Source: Flavobacterium fryxellicola
GTDB taxonomy: Bacteria > Bacteroidota > Bacteroidia > Flavobacteriales > Flavobacteriaceae
Length of the DNA: 64,000 nt
Assembly (NCBI RefSeq): GCF_900143245.1
Contig: NZ_FRDK01000001.1
Location: 558,001 to 622,000 of the forward strand
Direction of reading: 5' to 3'
Shown: positions 29,461 to 38,017 of the stretch, one piece after another
Layout: every line of letters starts with the position of its first letter
How positions within the stretch are numbered: position 1 is the first letter of the stretch
Made by a program: the position numbers and the translations under genes
Notes under the pieces: generated by a model
Databases searched by the model: none
The model's input: the letters and a program-made list of their open reading frames with translations, nothing else
What the model was told of the DNA's origin: nothing

Positions 29461-29603
29461 AGAAATCGATCTGTATTATTAAAATGTTTGTTGACGAACC
29501 GTTTAGAAACCTCCTTAAAAAGTCAAGTAGATTTTTTTTTGCACAGTATAATGGGTTAATATATTTCTAATTTTCTTTGACGAATAGCAAGAAGCGCTTT
29601 TTT

Positions 29604-31250
29604 CTAATGCAAATGAGTTCCGATGTGCATGACTTGACTTTCAAAATCTTCTCGTGGACCCGCAGCTTTGTTTTTGAGTTGCGAACGGTAATTGTAAATT
29701 GTAGAAACGGAATACCGCAGGAAAGTTGCAATTTTAGCACTGTCCTTGATCCCTAACCGAATGAGCGCAAAAATTCGCAATTCAGTATTGAGCAGTTCGC
29801 CATCTTTAAGTTGTGTCGCTTCATCATCAATTAATAAAGCATTAAATTCTGTTATAAATGTGGGGAAAAGTTGCAAAAAAGTATTGTCGAAAGCAGTGAG
29901 AAAAGCAGCGAGTTCATTTTCGACAAATTCTTTTGATTTTACGGCACTAATTAGGTCGTTCATTTTTCCTGACGTAGCCATGACATTCAACTTGCGGCGG
30001 TATTCATCTAATTTTCCTATGTAATGGGAGCATTGATCCATGTAGCGACCAATGTATATTTCCTTTAAAAGGTTGGCTTCCGTCAACGTATAATTTGTAT
30101 CATTCAACTTCTCATTAAAGGTGTTTAATTCTTGATTCAATTCAGAGAGTGTTTTGTTTGCTAAACTGATTTCCTGCTTCGCTTTCGACAATTTTTTCAT
30201 TTGTTTAAAAAGTAAAAAAAGCAGCGCTAACAAGAACACGGATAACGTACTCACACTTATTAAAAACAGAATTAACTGAAAACGATTGGTTTCATTTTGT
30301 TTTTGATACGCCTCGTTAATAATGGGCAACATCTTCGATATTTCATAGGTTCGTAGGCGTGCATTACAAAAAAGGGCGTCTTCAAGCGAGCGTTTGATAT
30401 AGGTAGTGGCGCGGTCGATATCACCGTTTTCATATTGTAAAAAAGCCAAAGACCGCAACGAAATGTATTCTTTTTTGGCCAACTGCAAATCGGAAATAGC
30501 TGAAATAGTCAACCATTTTTGCTCCTGATCGAGGCTCTTTTGCTGGCGATACGCCTGTGAAATAATATAGGCAATAACCGCACGATCAGCACTGCTGTTT
30601 TCAATTTTTGGAAAATAGGGTAGTAATAATGCCAGTGTTTCTTTGTGTTTTCCCGCATCAAGAAAAGCGCTGGACTTTGCCATAACGTAAGCGCTGGACT
30701 GCGGTTTATAATACTGTAATGAAGAATCACGGTACTTTTGAGTCAGTGTGATATACTTTTTTTTCTCTTGAACAGAGGCGGCGTAATCCGACATGTATCC
30801 ATAGACGGTACTGTTTACCGTAAAATAATAGCCGCGTAATTCAGGGGAAGTCTTGATATCAATTCGATTCAATATATCGGTAGCTTCTTTATACATTCCT
30901 AACGTTCCCATGATGGAAGCGAGGTTCAACTGAGCATCATTTATTTTCTTGACATCCTTTACCACTACTGCTATTTGAAAACTCTTTCGGGCATACATTA
31001 ATGCGGAATCTGACTGATACGATTTGTATTCGGCATATAATTTTCCGTACAGCGTGTATTTCTGAAGGTCGGTTTTTGTGTACGAAATACGGTTTTTTAA
31101 AATATTGATTTTCTCCTCTTTTTTATTCGAATACAGCGCATAATCGGCTACCGTTTGATCTAATTCCTGTGCCAATTCCTGTGAATTATTTTGAGAAAAA
31201 AGAAAAAATGGAAACAGTAAGGCAGTAAATAATTTCAAAAATCGATTCAT
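29604..31250 (-). CDS. DUF6377 (SusR-like) transmembrane transcriptional regulator
   Basis: The 548-residue protein has a signal peptide, a periplasmic helical-repeat (TPR-like) region to about residue 310, a single membrane helix (LILFLISVSTLSVFLLALLF), a coiled coil, and a C-terminal cytoplasmic segment ending in a helix-turn-helix: LLNTELRIFALIRLGIKDSA then IATFLRYSVSTIYNYRSQLK. This is the DUF6377/SusR layout that couples periplasmic oligosaccharide sensing to transcription. The GH97 gene lies directly downstream and is the obvious candidate target. Confidence 0.88.
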   Translation of the reverse strand: MNRFLKLFTALLFPFFLFSQNNSQELAQELDQTVADYALYSNKKEEKINILKNRISYTKTDLQKYTLYGKLYAEYKSYQSDSALMYARKSFQIAVVVKDVKKINDAQLNLASIMGTLGMYKEATDILNRIDIKTSPELRGYYFTVNSTVYGYMSDYAASVQEKKKYITLTQKYRDSSLQYYKPQSSAYVMAKSSAFLDAGKHKETLALLLPYFPKIENSSADRAVIAYIISQAYRQQKSLDQEQKWLTISAISDLQLAKKEYISLRSLAFLQYENGDIDRATTYIKRSLEDALFCNARLRTYEISKMLPIINEAYQKQNETNRFQLILFLISVSTLSVFLLALLFLLFKQMKKLSKAKQEISLANKTLSELNQELNTFNEKLNDTNYTLTEANLLKEIYIGRYMDQCSHYIGKLDEYRRKLNVMATSGKMNDLISAVKSKEFVENELAAFLTAFDNTFLQLFPTFITEFNALLIDDEATQLKDGELLNTELRIFALIRLGIKDSAKIATFLRYSVSTIYNYRSQLKNKAAGPREDFESQVMHIGTHLH

Positions 31251-31481
31251 TCCAATGGGGTTAAAGAGGTGTAAAAATAATTAAAAATTTAGAGCAACCA
31301 CTAATGAAGTAAGTCAAACGTAGGAAGTTCCAAAATGAAAGCCTATTTGCCGATTCTTTATTATAGATTGTTAGCATTAATTGGTCTAAATCGGCATCTA
31401 AAATTATAAAAATAGTTCCCGGATGAAACGGATTCAGCGGATTGTCGCTGATTACGCTTACCAGAAATATTTAAAATCCCT

Positions 31482-31776
31482 TCAATCTGTGGCTAAATTT
31501 TTTAAAATCGTGTCTCACACAAGAAACGTATTCAGCAGATTGTCGCTGATTATTAGTAGAAATATTTATGATTCTTACAATCTGTGAAAATTTGTGGAAT
31601 TTGCGGTAAAATTTTACTTCATTCTTTAAAATAATAGATCCTAACGAGAAAAATCCTTTCAATCTGTGGCTAAATTTTTTAAAATCGTGTCTCACATAAG
31701 AAACGTATTTAGCAGATTGTCGCTGATTATTAGTAGAAATATTTATGATTCTTACACTTTGTGAAAATTTGTGGAA
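31482..31776. repeat. Near-identical 118-bp direct repeats (177-bp period) in an 870-base gap
   Basis: Copy 1 (31482-31599) and copy 2 (31659-31776) differ at only a few positions. Both contain TCAATCTGTGGCTAAATTTT, then GCAGATTGTCGCTGATTATT and a GTGAAAATTTGTGGAA end. More diverged relatives flank them at about 31430-31480 and 31840-31975. A small ORF across the array is only a reflection of the repeats. No gene is seen in 31251-32126. Confidence 0.8.
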
Positions 31777-32102
31777 GCGGCGGTGAAATTTTTAATTTAG
31801 ATGTAACCGATACGTTAAGTGACTAAGTATCCGTTTAATCTGTGCTAATCTGTGGCTAAATTTTTTAAAATCGTGGTCAAAAATGAAACGGATTTAGCGG
31901 ATTATCACTAACCATACGTACCATGAATATTTGAAATCCTTTAAATTTTTGGTTATCAGTGGCTGAACTTTTTATACGCGGCCCTACACCTTAATGCTGA
32001 ATAATTTGCTATAACCCTATTTATTGTGCATTTAAAACTATCAATATTTACGGCTTCTAGTTTTTTATAAAGCCATAACTTCATAAGTACAAAGCAAATC
32101 AT

Positions 32103-32110
32103 TAAATTTG
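32103..32110 (+). promoter_or_regulatory. Candidate -7 box for hflX (TAAATTTG)
   Basis: TAnnTTTG match 17 bases before the hflX start codon, implying a very short leader. No clear -33 element. Confidence 0.45.
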
Positions 32111-32126
32111 TAGCTTATTCAAAGAC

Positions 32127-33377
32127 ATGTTAGAAAAAGAAGTAATAAATTTCGAAAAAACGGCTATTGTAGGGATCGTAACTCAAAATCAAAGTGAGGC
32201 AAAACTAAACGAATATCTTGACGAATTAGAGTTTTTGACTTTTACAGCAGGAGGCCAAGTGGTGAAGCGTTTTTCACAAAAAATGGAACGCCCAAATCCC
32301 AAGACATTTGTGGGAACAGGAAAAATTGAAGAGATTCACCTGTTTGTAAAAGAGAACGACATTTCGACTTTGGTATTTGATGATGAATTGTCGCCATCCC
32401 AACAAAAGAATATTTCAAAAATCATAACCGAATGTAAAATCCTAGACAGGACGCACCTGATCTTGGATATTTTTGCACAACGTGCCGAAACTTCGTATGC
32501 CAGAACGCAAGTAGAACTGGCGCAATGCCAATACTTGCTGCCAAGACTTTCCGGAATGTGGACGCACTTAGAACGTCAAAAAGGGGGAATTGGAATGCGT
32601 GGACCTGGAGAAACGGAAATTGAAACCGACAGACGTATTGTGCGGGACCGAATCGCGTTATTAAAAGAAAAAATAAAAACTATCGACAGGCAAATGGGCG
32701 TGCAACGCGGGAATCGTGGCGCTATGGTTCGTGTGGCTTTAGTAGGATATACTAATGTTGGGAAATCAACCTTGATGAATGCAGTAGGGAAAAGTGATGT
32801 ATTTGTGGAGAACAAACTGTTTGCAACACTAGATACCACCGTTCGGAAAGTAGTCATCAAGAACTTGCCTTTCTTACTTTCTGATACCGTAGGATTTATC
32901 AGGAAATTGCCAACACAACTAGTAGATTCTTTTAAAAGTACGCTGGATGAGGTTCGCGAAGCCGACTTGCTTTTACACGTGGTTGATATTTCGCATCCAG
33001 AGTTTGAAGATCATATTGCCTCTGTAAACCAGACTTTATTAGACATCAAAGCCAATGACAAACCAGTTATTATGGTATTCAATAAAATTGATGCTTACAA
33101 GCCATTGACCATAGATGAAGATGATTTAATGACCGAAAAAACACCAAGACACTTCACTTTAGCCGAATGGAAATCCACGTGGATGAGCCGGGTAGGAGAG
33201 CAAAATGCGTTGTTTATTTCGGCCACCAACAAAGAAAATTTCGAGGAATTCAGAGAACGCGTGTACGAAGCCGTACGACACATTCACATCACCCGTTTCC
33301 CATATAATAAATTCTTGTATCCAGATTATAAGGATGCTGTGGAGAAAGAAGTAGATGAAGACACGGAAGAGGAATAA
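32127..33377 (+). CDS. hflX: Ribosome-associated GTPase HflX
   Basis: The 416-residue protein has the HflX N-terminal domain (KTFVGTGKIEEI, FDDELSPSQQKNI, RTHLILDIFAQRA, GIGMRGPGETEIETDRR) and a GTPase domain with G1 GYTNVGKST (about residue 207), G3 DTVGFI and G4 NKID. It binds 50S/70S ribosomes and rescues stalled ribosomes under stress. The C-terminus FLYPDYKDAVEKEVDEDTEE is noteworthy because a decayed second copy of exactly this segment and its terminator occurs at 35993-36117, downstream of two accessory genes. Confidence 0.97.
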   Translation: MLEKEVINFEKTAIVGIVTQNQSEAKLNEYLDELEFLTFTAGGQVVKRFSQKMERPNPKTFVGTGKIEEIHLFVKENDISTLVFDDELSPSQQKNISKIITECKILDRTHLILDIFAQRAETSYARTQVELAQCQYLLPRLSGMWTHLERQKGGIGMRGPGETEIETDRRIVRDRIALLKEKIKTIDRQMGVQRGNRGAMVRVALVGYTNVGKSTLMNAVGKSDVFVENKLFATLDTTVRKVVIKNLPFLLSDTVGFIRKLPTQLVDSFKSTLDEVREADLLLHVVDISHPEFEDHIASVNQTLLDIKANDKPVIMVFNKIDAYKPLTIDEDDLMTEKTPRHFTLAEWKSTWMSRVGEQNALFISATNKENFEEFRERVYEAVRHIHITRFPYNKFLYPDYKDAVEKEVDEDTEEE

Positions 33378-33402
33378 GCAAATCCTTTTTTATACAACAC
33401 CT

Positions 33403-33436
33403 AATCCCTTTTGAATTTCAAGAGGGATTTTTTTTT
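33403..33436 (+). terminator. hflX terminator
   Basis: AATCCCT and AGGGATT arms around a 13-base loop followed by a T tract, 26 bases after the hflX stop. A diverged copy follows the hflX relic at 36084-36116. Confidence 0.8.
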
Positions 33437-33440
33437 GGGC

Positions 33441-33555
33441 ATGACCCAGCTTTCACTAGCGTTACAGCTGGGTCGGGCTGTCCGCTGCAATCTTTTGTGT
33501 AGTCCCGAAACTTCGGGACTACACAAAAGGATTTTCACTACCATCCCTCATGCGA
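33441..33555. repeat. Dispersed palindromic repeat, member 4, with a perfect hairpin
   Basis: The right half contains a perfect 18-bp inverted repeat, CTTTTGTGTAGTCCCGAA / TTCGGGACTACACAAAAG, with a 2-base loop. The left half has a second perfect hairpin (GACCCAGCT / AGCTGGGTC). Outer words GGTCGGGCTGTCCGCTGCAA and CTACCATCCCTCATGCGA are shared with the members at 21687 and 29340. No coding potential. Confidence 0.7.
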
Positions 33556-33756
33556 AACGAGTACGATCTATCCTACTTGAATTGCGAACAGCAAAAAAGC
33601 ATTTTGTGATTTGTAAGAATTTTTTAATATATTTGAATGAAAAATAAAATGGAAAAAACCTGCTTCAATCTACCTGGAAATGGGTGCATGTGCGAAGTTT
33701 TTTTCGCAGATATACAATTTAGCTGAATTTAAACAAAAGTCAAATTAATTCTTTAA

Positions 33757-34389
33757 ATGAAAAAAATAATACTCACGTTCTTTTTTATTTCGTCATTATG
33801 TATAAAAGCTCAAGAATATAAATTTGACACTATGACTTTATACGCTACTAAATACAAACAGATTGAGTTTAAACAACAAAATTACACAAATTCAAATATA
33901 AAGTCTTATTCCATGAGAATATCAGTATATGGTGATTACATTGAAGCAAAAATTTTTGATTATAAAAGCAGAAAAACTCATTACTTCAAAATAAATGATA
34001 TAAAATCGAAAAATGAAATTACTTTAAATTTCACATATCAAAATAGCTATAATTTAGATACACGTGAAGGATTTTACCCAAAATATGTATATGATTTTGA
34101 AACTGTTGAAGAAAATACTGATTTTAAAAAAGTTAAATTAAATGCCTATAAAAATTCAAAAAGTAAAAAATCTATATTCTATTTTGATTTAAAATTAAAA
34201 CCAAATGATTCAAATTTATTTCATGCCTTTAGATTAAGTTGCATTCATGGATTTGAATTCATAGAAAAATTTGACATCAATGAAAATTATATCGTTGAAA
34301 GTGCAAAAAGTGTAACACACGATGGTCAAATAATTGAACATACATTATTAGAATGTAAAAAAATAGATTTGACCTTAAAGGTTAAATAA
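33757..34389 (+). CDS. Hypothetical exported protein
   Basis: The 210-residue protein has a signal peptide (SSLCIKAQ) and an AT-rich, Lys/Asn/Tyr-rich mature part with beta-strand character (YSMRISVYGDYIEAKIFDYK). No family is recognised. Its codon use is more AT-biased than hflX, supporting transfer. It lies in the block between hflX and the hflX 3' relic. Confidence 0.6.
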   Translation: MKKIILTFFFISSLCIKAQEYKFDTMTLYATKYKQIEFKQQNYTNSNIKSYSMRISVYGDYIEAKIFDYKSRKTHYFKINDIKSKNEITLNFTYQNSYNLDTREGFYPKYVYDFETVEENTDFKKVKLNAYKNSKSKKSIFYFDLKLKPNDSNLFHAFRLSCIHGFEFIEKFDINENYIVESAKSVTHDGQIIEHTLLECKKIDLTLKVK

Positions 34390-34448
34390 AACCGTCAGCT
34401 AACAGTAAAGGCTTAGTTTCGTTAGGCGAGGTTAACGAACAATGAACC

Positions 34449-34567
34449 CGCAGTTGAATCCTCTACGGCGGACAAGCTGTTTCCGGCTGAGGGTTCATCA
34501 ATACTACGCAATTATCGTAAAATTATCAGAACGATTTTGAAGAAGTAAGAACGCCTCTTTTTTTCGA
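34449..34567. repeat. Left copy of about 119-bp direct repeat bracketing a hydrolase gene
   Basis: This copy and 35720-35837 share GTTGAATCCTC, CGGCGG-CAAGCTGT, AAAATT-TCAGAA-GATT and the T-rich tail ACGCCTCTTTTTTT in the same order. Just before it, CAGCTAACAG (34397) is complementary to the CCGTTAGC of the right copy. Flanking hairpin arms TGAACCC / GGGTTCA (34443, 34491) are present only here. It may be a cassette boundary. Confidence 0.6.
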
Positions 34568-34734
34568 TTAAAATGTGTGGGATTTTTATCGTGATTTCAT
34601 TTGCTTTTTTGTGCAAAGCAAATCAACTATATTTATCAAGTAGTTAATGTTTTTTGCGAACTTTGGAGGTTTTTAGACGAAGTGACATTGTAAGCAATAC
34701 TCAAAAATTTAAAGTAATATTTTATTAAATCAAG

Positions 34735-35634
34735 ATGAACATTAACTTTTTTTCTAACTTATTGCTTTGGCTATTATTAACAATTTTACCAGAAATGGTG
34801 TTTTCTCAATCGACCGACTTTACCATAAAAGATGTAAAGTTTATAAGTGAGGGCGTTACTCTTGTAGGTTCAGTTTTAACGCCTAAAAAAATAGTTGCAG
34901 CAGTTGTAATTGTTCATGGATCTGACCCAGTAAAAAGAGAAATGGAGTTCGCAAAACGTCTTGCTAAAGAAGGTATCGCTGTATTGACCTATGATAAACG
35001 TGGAGTTGGAGAATCTGGTGGTGTGTATGCAGGACCATCTGTTGGCACAAATAATATTGACACTACTAATCTTACTTTATTAGCTCACGATGCAAGTGCA
35101 GCGGTAAATACATTTCGAACCTATCTGAAAGATAAGAAAATATCAATCGGATTAATAGGTTTCAGTCAAGCAGGATGGATAATCCCAATTACTGCAATCA
35201 AAAATCCACAAATCAAATTTATGGTTCTTTTTAGTTGTCCTACTATTACAACATTAGAACAGCTTCGATTCCAGTTTTATACTAATGGAAACAATAATTT
35301 TTGGGAAAATCATACAGAAGCAGATGCTCGTGAGCACATCAAAAATGATGTTGATCGTTATCAATTTACAGCAACTGATCCAAAAATTTTTCTAAACAGT
35401 ATCTCAATCCCAGGTCTCTGGCTTTTTGGTGAAAAAGACATACAGATTCCAGTCAACTTGTGTATCGAGCAACTAAATACATTGAAAGCTCAAGGTAAGC
35501 CTTTCGAGTACGCTTTGTTTTCTAAATTAGGGCATAATACTGCCAGTGATGGTAATACAGTTCCTTTTGATATTTCGATTCAATGGATAAAGCAGAAAAC
35601 TTTAAATAGTAAAAAGTCTAAACCATCAAAATAA
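34735..35634 (+). CDS. Exported alpha/beta hydrolase
   Basis: The 299-residue protein has a signal peptide (MVFSQ) and an alpha/beta-hydrolase fold: VVIVHGSDP (oxyanion region), LTYDKRGVGESGG, nucleophile motif GFSQAG, acid in LFGEKDIQIP and catalytic His in LGHN. It resembles secreted peptidase- or esterase-like hydrolases of the YqiA/COG1073 type. It is bracketed by direct repeats at 34449 and 35720. Not similar enough to the esterase at 11523 to be a recent duplicate. Confidence 0.85.
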   Translation: MNINFFSNLLLWLLLTILPEMVFSQSTDFTIKDVKFISEGVTLVGSVLTPKKIVAAVVIVHGSDPVKREMEFAKRLAKEGIAVLTYDKRGVGESGGVYAGPSVGTNNIDTTNLTLLAHDASAAVNTFRTYLKDKKISIGLIGFSQAGWIIPITAIKNPQIKFMVLFSCPTITTLEQLRFQFYTNGNNNFWENHTEADAREHIKNDVDRYQFTATDPKIFLNSISIPGLWLFGEKDIQIPVNLCIEQLNTLKAQGKPFEYALFSKLGHNTASDGNTVPFDISIQWIKQKTLNSKKSKPSK

Positions 35635-35719
35635 AGTAGTGCCTAAAAAGGGAAGGGATTGTTGCGTTCGACGCGGCGAACGAATACCCGAGCGATAGCG
35701 AAAAAACAAATCAATTAAC

Positions 35720-35837
35720 TCGCGGTTGAATCCTCCTCGGCGGTCAAGCTGTAACTGGATATATGCCGTTAGCACTTATCATGTTATCATAAAATTTTCA
35801 GAAGGATTATCAACAGGCAATCACGCCTCTTTTTTTT
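35720..35837. repeat. Right copy of the about 119-bp direct repeat
   Basis: Order and spacing of conserved words match the left copy (34449-34567), offset by about 1.27 kb, so a hydrolase-plus-repeat unit is delimited. The T8 tail also gives it terminator character for the hydrolase transcript. Confidence 0.6.
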
Positions 35838-35992
35838 GCAGTAGATTTAGTGTTTTTCCACTGCTTCTCTTCATTTGCAAAGGGGGAAACCTTTAAACAT
35901 TTTTATGTCATTTTTAAATTCTTAATTTTTTGGTACCACTTTATTAAAAAACTATCTTCAAGTAATTTAATTATTTTACACGCTTTTAATTG

Positions 35993-36058
35993 TTTTTATA
36001 TCCACATTATAAGGACGCAGAGGAGAAAGAAATAGAAACATACAACGAGGAGGAATAA
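35993..36058 (+). pseudogene. Relic of the hflX 3' end
   Basis: One frame reads FLYPHYKDAEEKEIETYNEE then E-stop, closely matching the hflX C-terminus FLYPDYKDAVEKEVDEDTEE then E-stop. An in-frame TAA at 35987 lies just before the match. The similarity continues past the stop codon through GCAA(A)TCCTTTTTTATACAAC to the terminator. It is a diverged second copy of the 3' end of the gene at 32127-33377, about 2.6 kb away in the same orientation. Confidence 0.85.
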
Positions 36059-36083
36059 GCAATTCCTTTTTTATACAACACCA

Positions 36084-36116
36084 AATCCCTTTTGAATTTC
36101 GAAAGGGATTTTTTTT
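36084..36116 (+). terminator. Diverged second copy of the hflX terminator
   Basis: AATCCCTTT and AAAGGGATT arms with a 9-base loop and a T tract. Sequence and spacing from the relic stop codon match the terminator at 33403-33436. Confidence 0.8.
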
Positions 36117-36401
36117 GAACAAGCTGCAGATTTTGTTATGTTTCAGCATTTTGTGGAGTTGGTGTACTAATTACGATTATTTATTAAAAAAATCTATATA
36201 TCTGTTTTTTAGATAATTAACATAAAAAAACGTATATTTATATGGACGCAAAGTATTCCTGAAAATGGGCTTGCGTTATGGTATTTTGTTTATTGTATTC
36301 TGTTCATAAACAAATACCAAAGATTCACAACTATAAGCAAGAGCGTATAAAAACATAACTCTTCTAAGCAATATAAAAAAGATTTACATCACCAATAGTG
36401 T

Positions 36402-36530
36402 CTAAATTTCCTATAAAGATTTCCTGTCAATTACCTATTTAAATCGGATAGTATCATTTGGTATGTTTTTAAATGCTTGATTTATATTTTGAATAGTAAT
36501 TGTTGAAATTCCAGAAGGTTCCAGGATACT
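36402..36530 (-). pseudogene. Relic of the adh 3' end
   Basis: Read on the minus strand the segment gives TITIQNINQAFKNIPNDTIR then FK-stop-VIDRKS, aligning with EIIKIQDVNQAFDHIKNQDIR, FRYVIDMKS at the C-terminus of the alcohol dehydrogenase at 38018-39127. An in-frame stop interrupts it. Similarity extends downstream of the stop (AACAAATACCA-AGATT and ATAACTCTTCT words at about 36310-36370 versus 37925-37985). It is a non-functional second 3' end, separated from the intact gene by an oxidoreductase gene. Confidence 0.85.
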
Positions 36531-36666
36531 TTTGTAACGGAAAATATTTCGTCAAAAAAAAGTATAATTTCTTACTTCTAGGTTACAAGTCAAAAAAAAC
36601 ATTTCTAATTAAAACGAACGCTATTTGAATTTTAAATTAAAAAACAACGAAATTATAAATAATAAG

Positions 36667-37782
36667 ATGACTAGTAAATTAAACATAGGAATTCTTGGCG
36701 CTGGTGGTTTTGCAAATTTTGCTGCAAAATCATTCTTAAAAGTAGAAGGAATAAAAATAATTGCTGTTACAGATATCAATGAATCGGCTGCAAAAGCAAC
36801 TGCAAATGATTTGGATGCCAAAGTGTACAAGAATTATCAAGACATGCTACAGGACGATACCATAAATCTTATCTATATTGCAACGCCCCCGTTTTTGCAC
36901 TATTCGCAGTCAAAATTAGCTCTTGAAGCAGGGAAACATGTTATTTGTGAAAAACCTGCCGCCTTAAAAGCAGAAGAAGCAGAGGAATTGGCAGCGTATG
37001 CTAAATCAAAAGAATTTTTGTATGTGGTCAATTTGATGCAACGTTACAATCCATTATACAAGATTGTCGATCAAATAATAAAAGAGAACATCTTAGGGGA
37101 ATTTCTACATGGTTTTTTTGAAAATTATGCCAGTGACGAAAAATTAACAAAGGAACATTGGTTTTGGGACGAAGATAAAAGTGGTGGCATTTTTATAGAA
37201 CATGGAGTTCACTTTTTTGATATGTTCGAAGGTTGGCTAGGTTCTGGCAAGCTGGTAAGCGCAATACAATCGCAGCGAGCAAATGTATCACAAAAAATAG
37301 TCGATCGCGTGCAAGCAACCGTGAGTTACAAAGACAGTTTTGTAAATTTTTATCATGGCTTTAATCAACCACAAATTTTAGACCGTCAAGAATTGCGGTT
37401 ACAATTTGAAAAAGGAGATATTACGCTTTTTGAATGGGTTCCTGTAAAAATGAGAATTAATGCTTTATTAACTCATCAACAAAGAATAGATTTAGAAAGC
37501 AAACTCGAATATTGTATTTTGGAACAACACAATCCAGCCGGGCAAGAAAATCAAAAAGTAGTTGGGAACTTTAAAACTATTTGTTTCGATGAATTTGTAA
37601 CGATTGATTATGGAACTGCTGCTGAAAAGTCGAACCGATATGAAGAAATTGTTATTGCAATGATAGTAGATCAATGGAAATGGATTAAAGACAAATCGCA
37701 TTGCAGAATAATTACCGAAGACAACGCGGTAAAATCTTTGCAAATAGCCGAAGCCGCAGCAAAAGCGGCCACTTTTATTTAA
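36667..37782 (+). CDS. Gfo/Idh/MocA family oxidoreductase, accessory block
   Basis: The 371-residue protein has a clear Rossmann motif (GILGAGGFANFAAKSF), the CEKPAALKAEEA motif after EAGKHVI, and the catalytic region SGGIFIEHGVHFFDMFEGW. The frame opens upstream at TTG 36625, but ATG 36667 fits the family start. It is transcribed towards adh and lies between the adh relic and adh. Substrate unknown. Its position suggests acquisition together with the replacement adh end. Confidence 0.9.
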   Translation: MTSKLNIGILGAGGFANFAAKSFLKVEGIKIIAVTDINESAAKATANDLDAKVYKNYQDMLQDDTINLIYIATPPFLHYSQSKLALEAGKHVICEKPAALKAEEAEELAAYAKSKEFLYVVNLMQRYNPLYKIVDQIIKENILGEFLHGFFENYASDEKLTKEHWFWDEDKSGGIFIEHGVHFFDMFEGWLGSGKLVSAIQSQRANVSQKIVDRVQATVSYKDSFVNFYHGFNQPQILDRQELRLQFEKGDITLFEWVPVKMRINALLTHQQRIDLESKLEYCILEQHNPAGQENQKVVGNFKTICFDEFVTIDYGTAAEKSNRYEEIVIAMIVDQWKWIKDKSHCRIITEDNAVKSLQIAEAAAKAATFI

Positions 37783-38017
37783 TTACTACAGCCATTTTTA
37801 ATTAATAATTATAGCATAAGTAATTAGGATTGTTCAAACAATGTTTGCAAGGGTAATAAAATGACAAAAGGTGTTGCTGTAAATGGATTTCTACTATGCT
37901 AATCTGTAGTATCCTAGACGCAAACAAATACCACAGATTATAAACAGCAATTAAAGTTCACCTAATTAAAATATAACTCTTCTCGCTTACCAAAAAGAGT
38001 TATATTTAAAACAGAGT

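Noticed and set aside
31471..31695. 74-codon frame repeating the peptide RHDFKKFSHRLKGF
   Set aside because: The peptide repeat reflects the 118-bp DNA repeat and is not evidence of a protein.
33411..33647. 78-codon frame downstream of hflX
   Set aside because: It runs through the terminator and the palindromic repeat and has no codon-level evidence.
34390..35837. Integron attC sites around the hydrolase
   Set aside because: GTTAGGC-like words occur, but the paired R'/R'' and L boxes with proper spacing are lacking and there is no integrase. Kept only as unexplained direct repeats.
35850..36035. 61-codon frame in front of the hflX relic
   Set aside because: It crosses the relic in a different frame from the conserved peptide, so it is coincidental.
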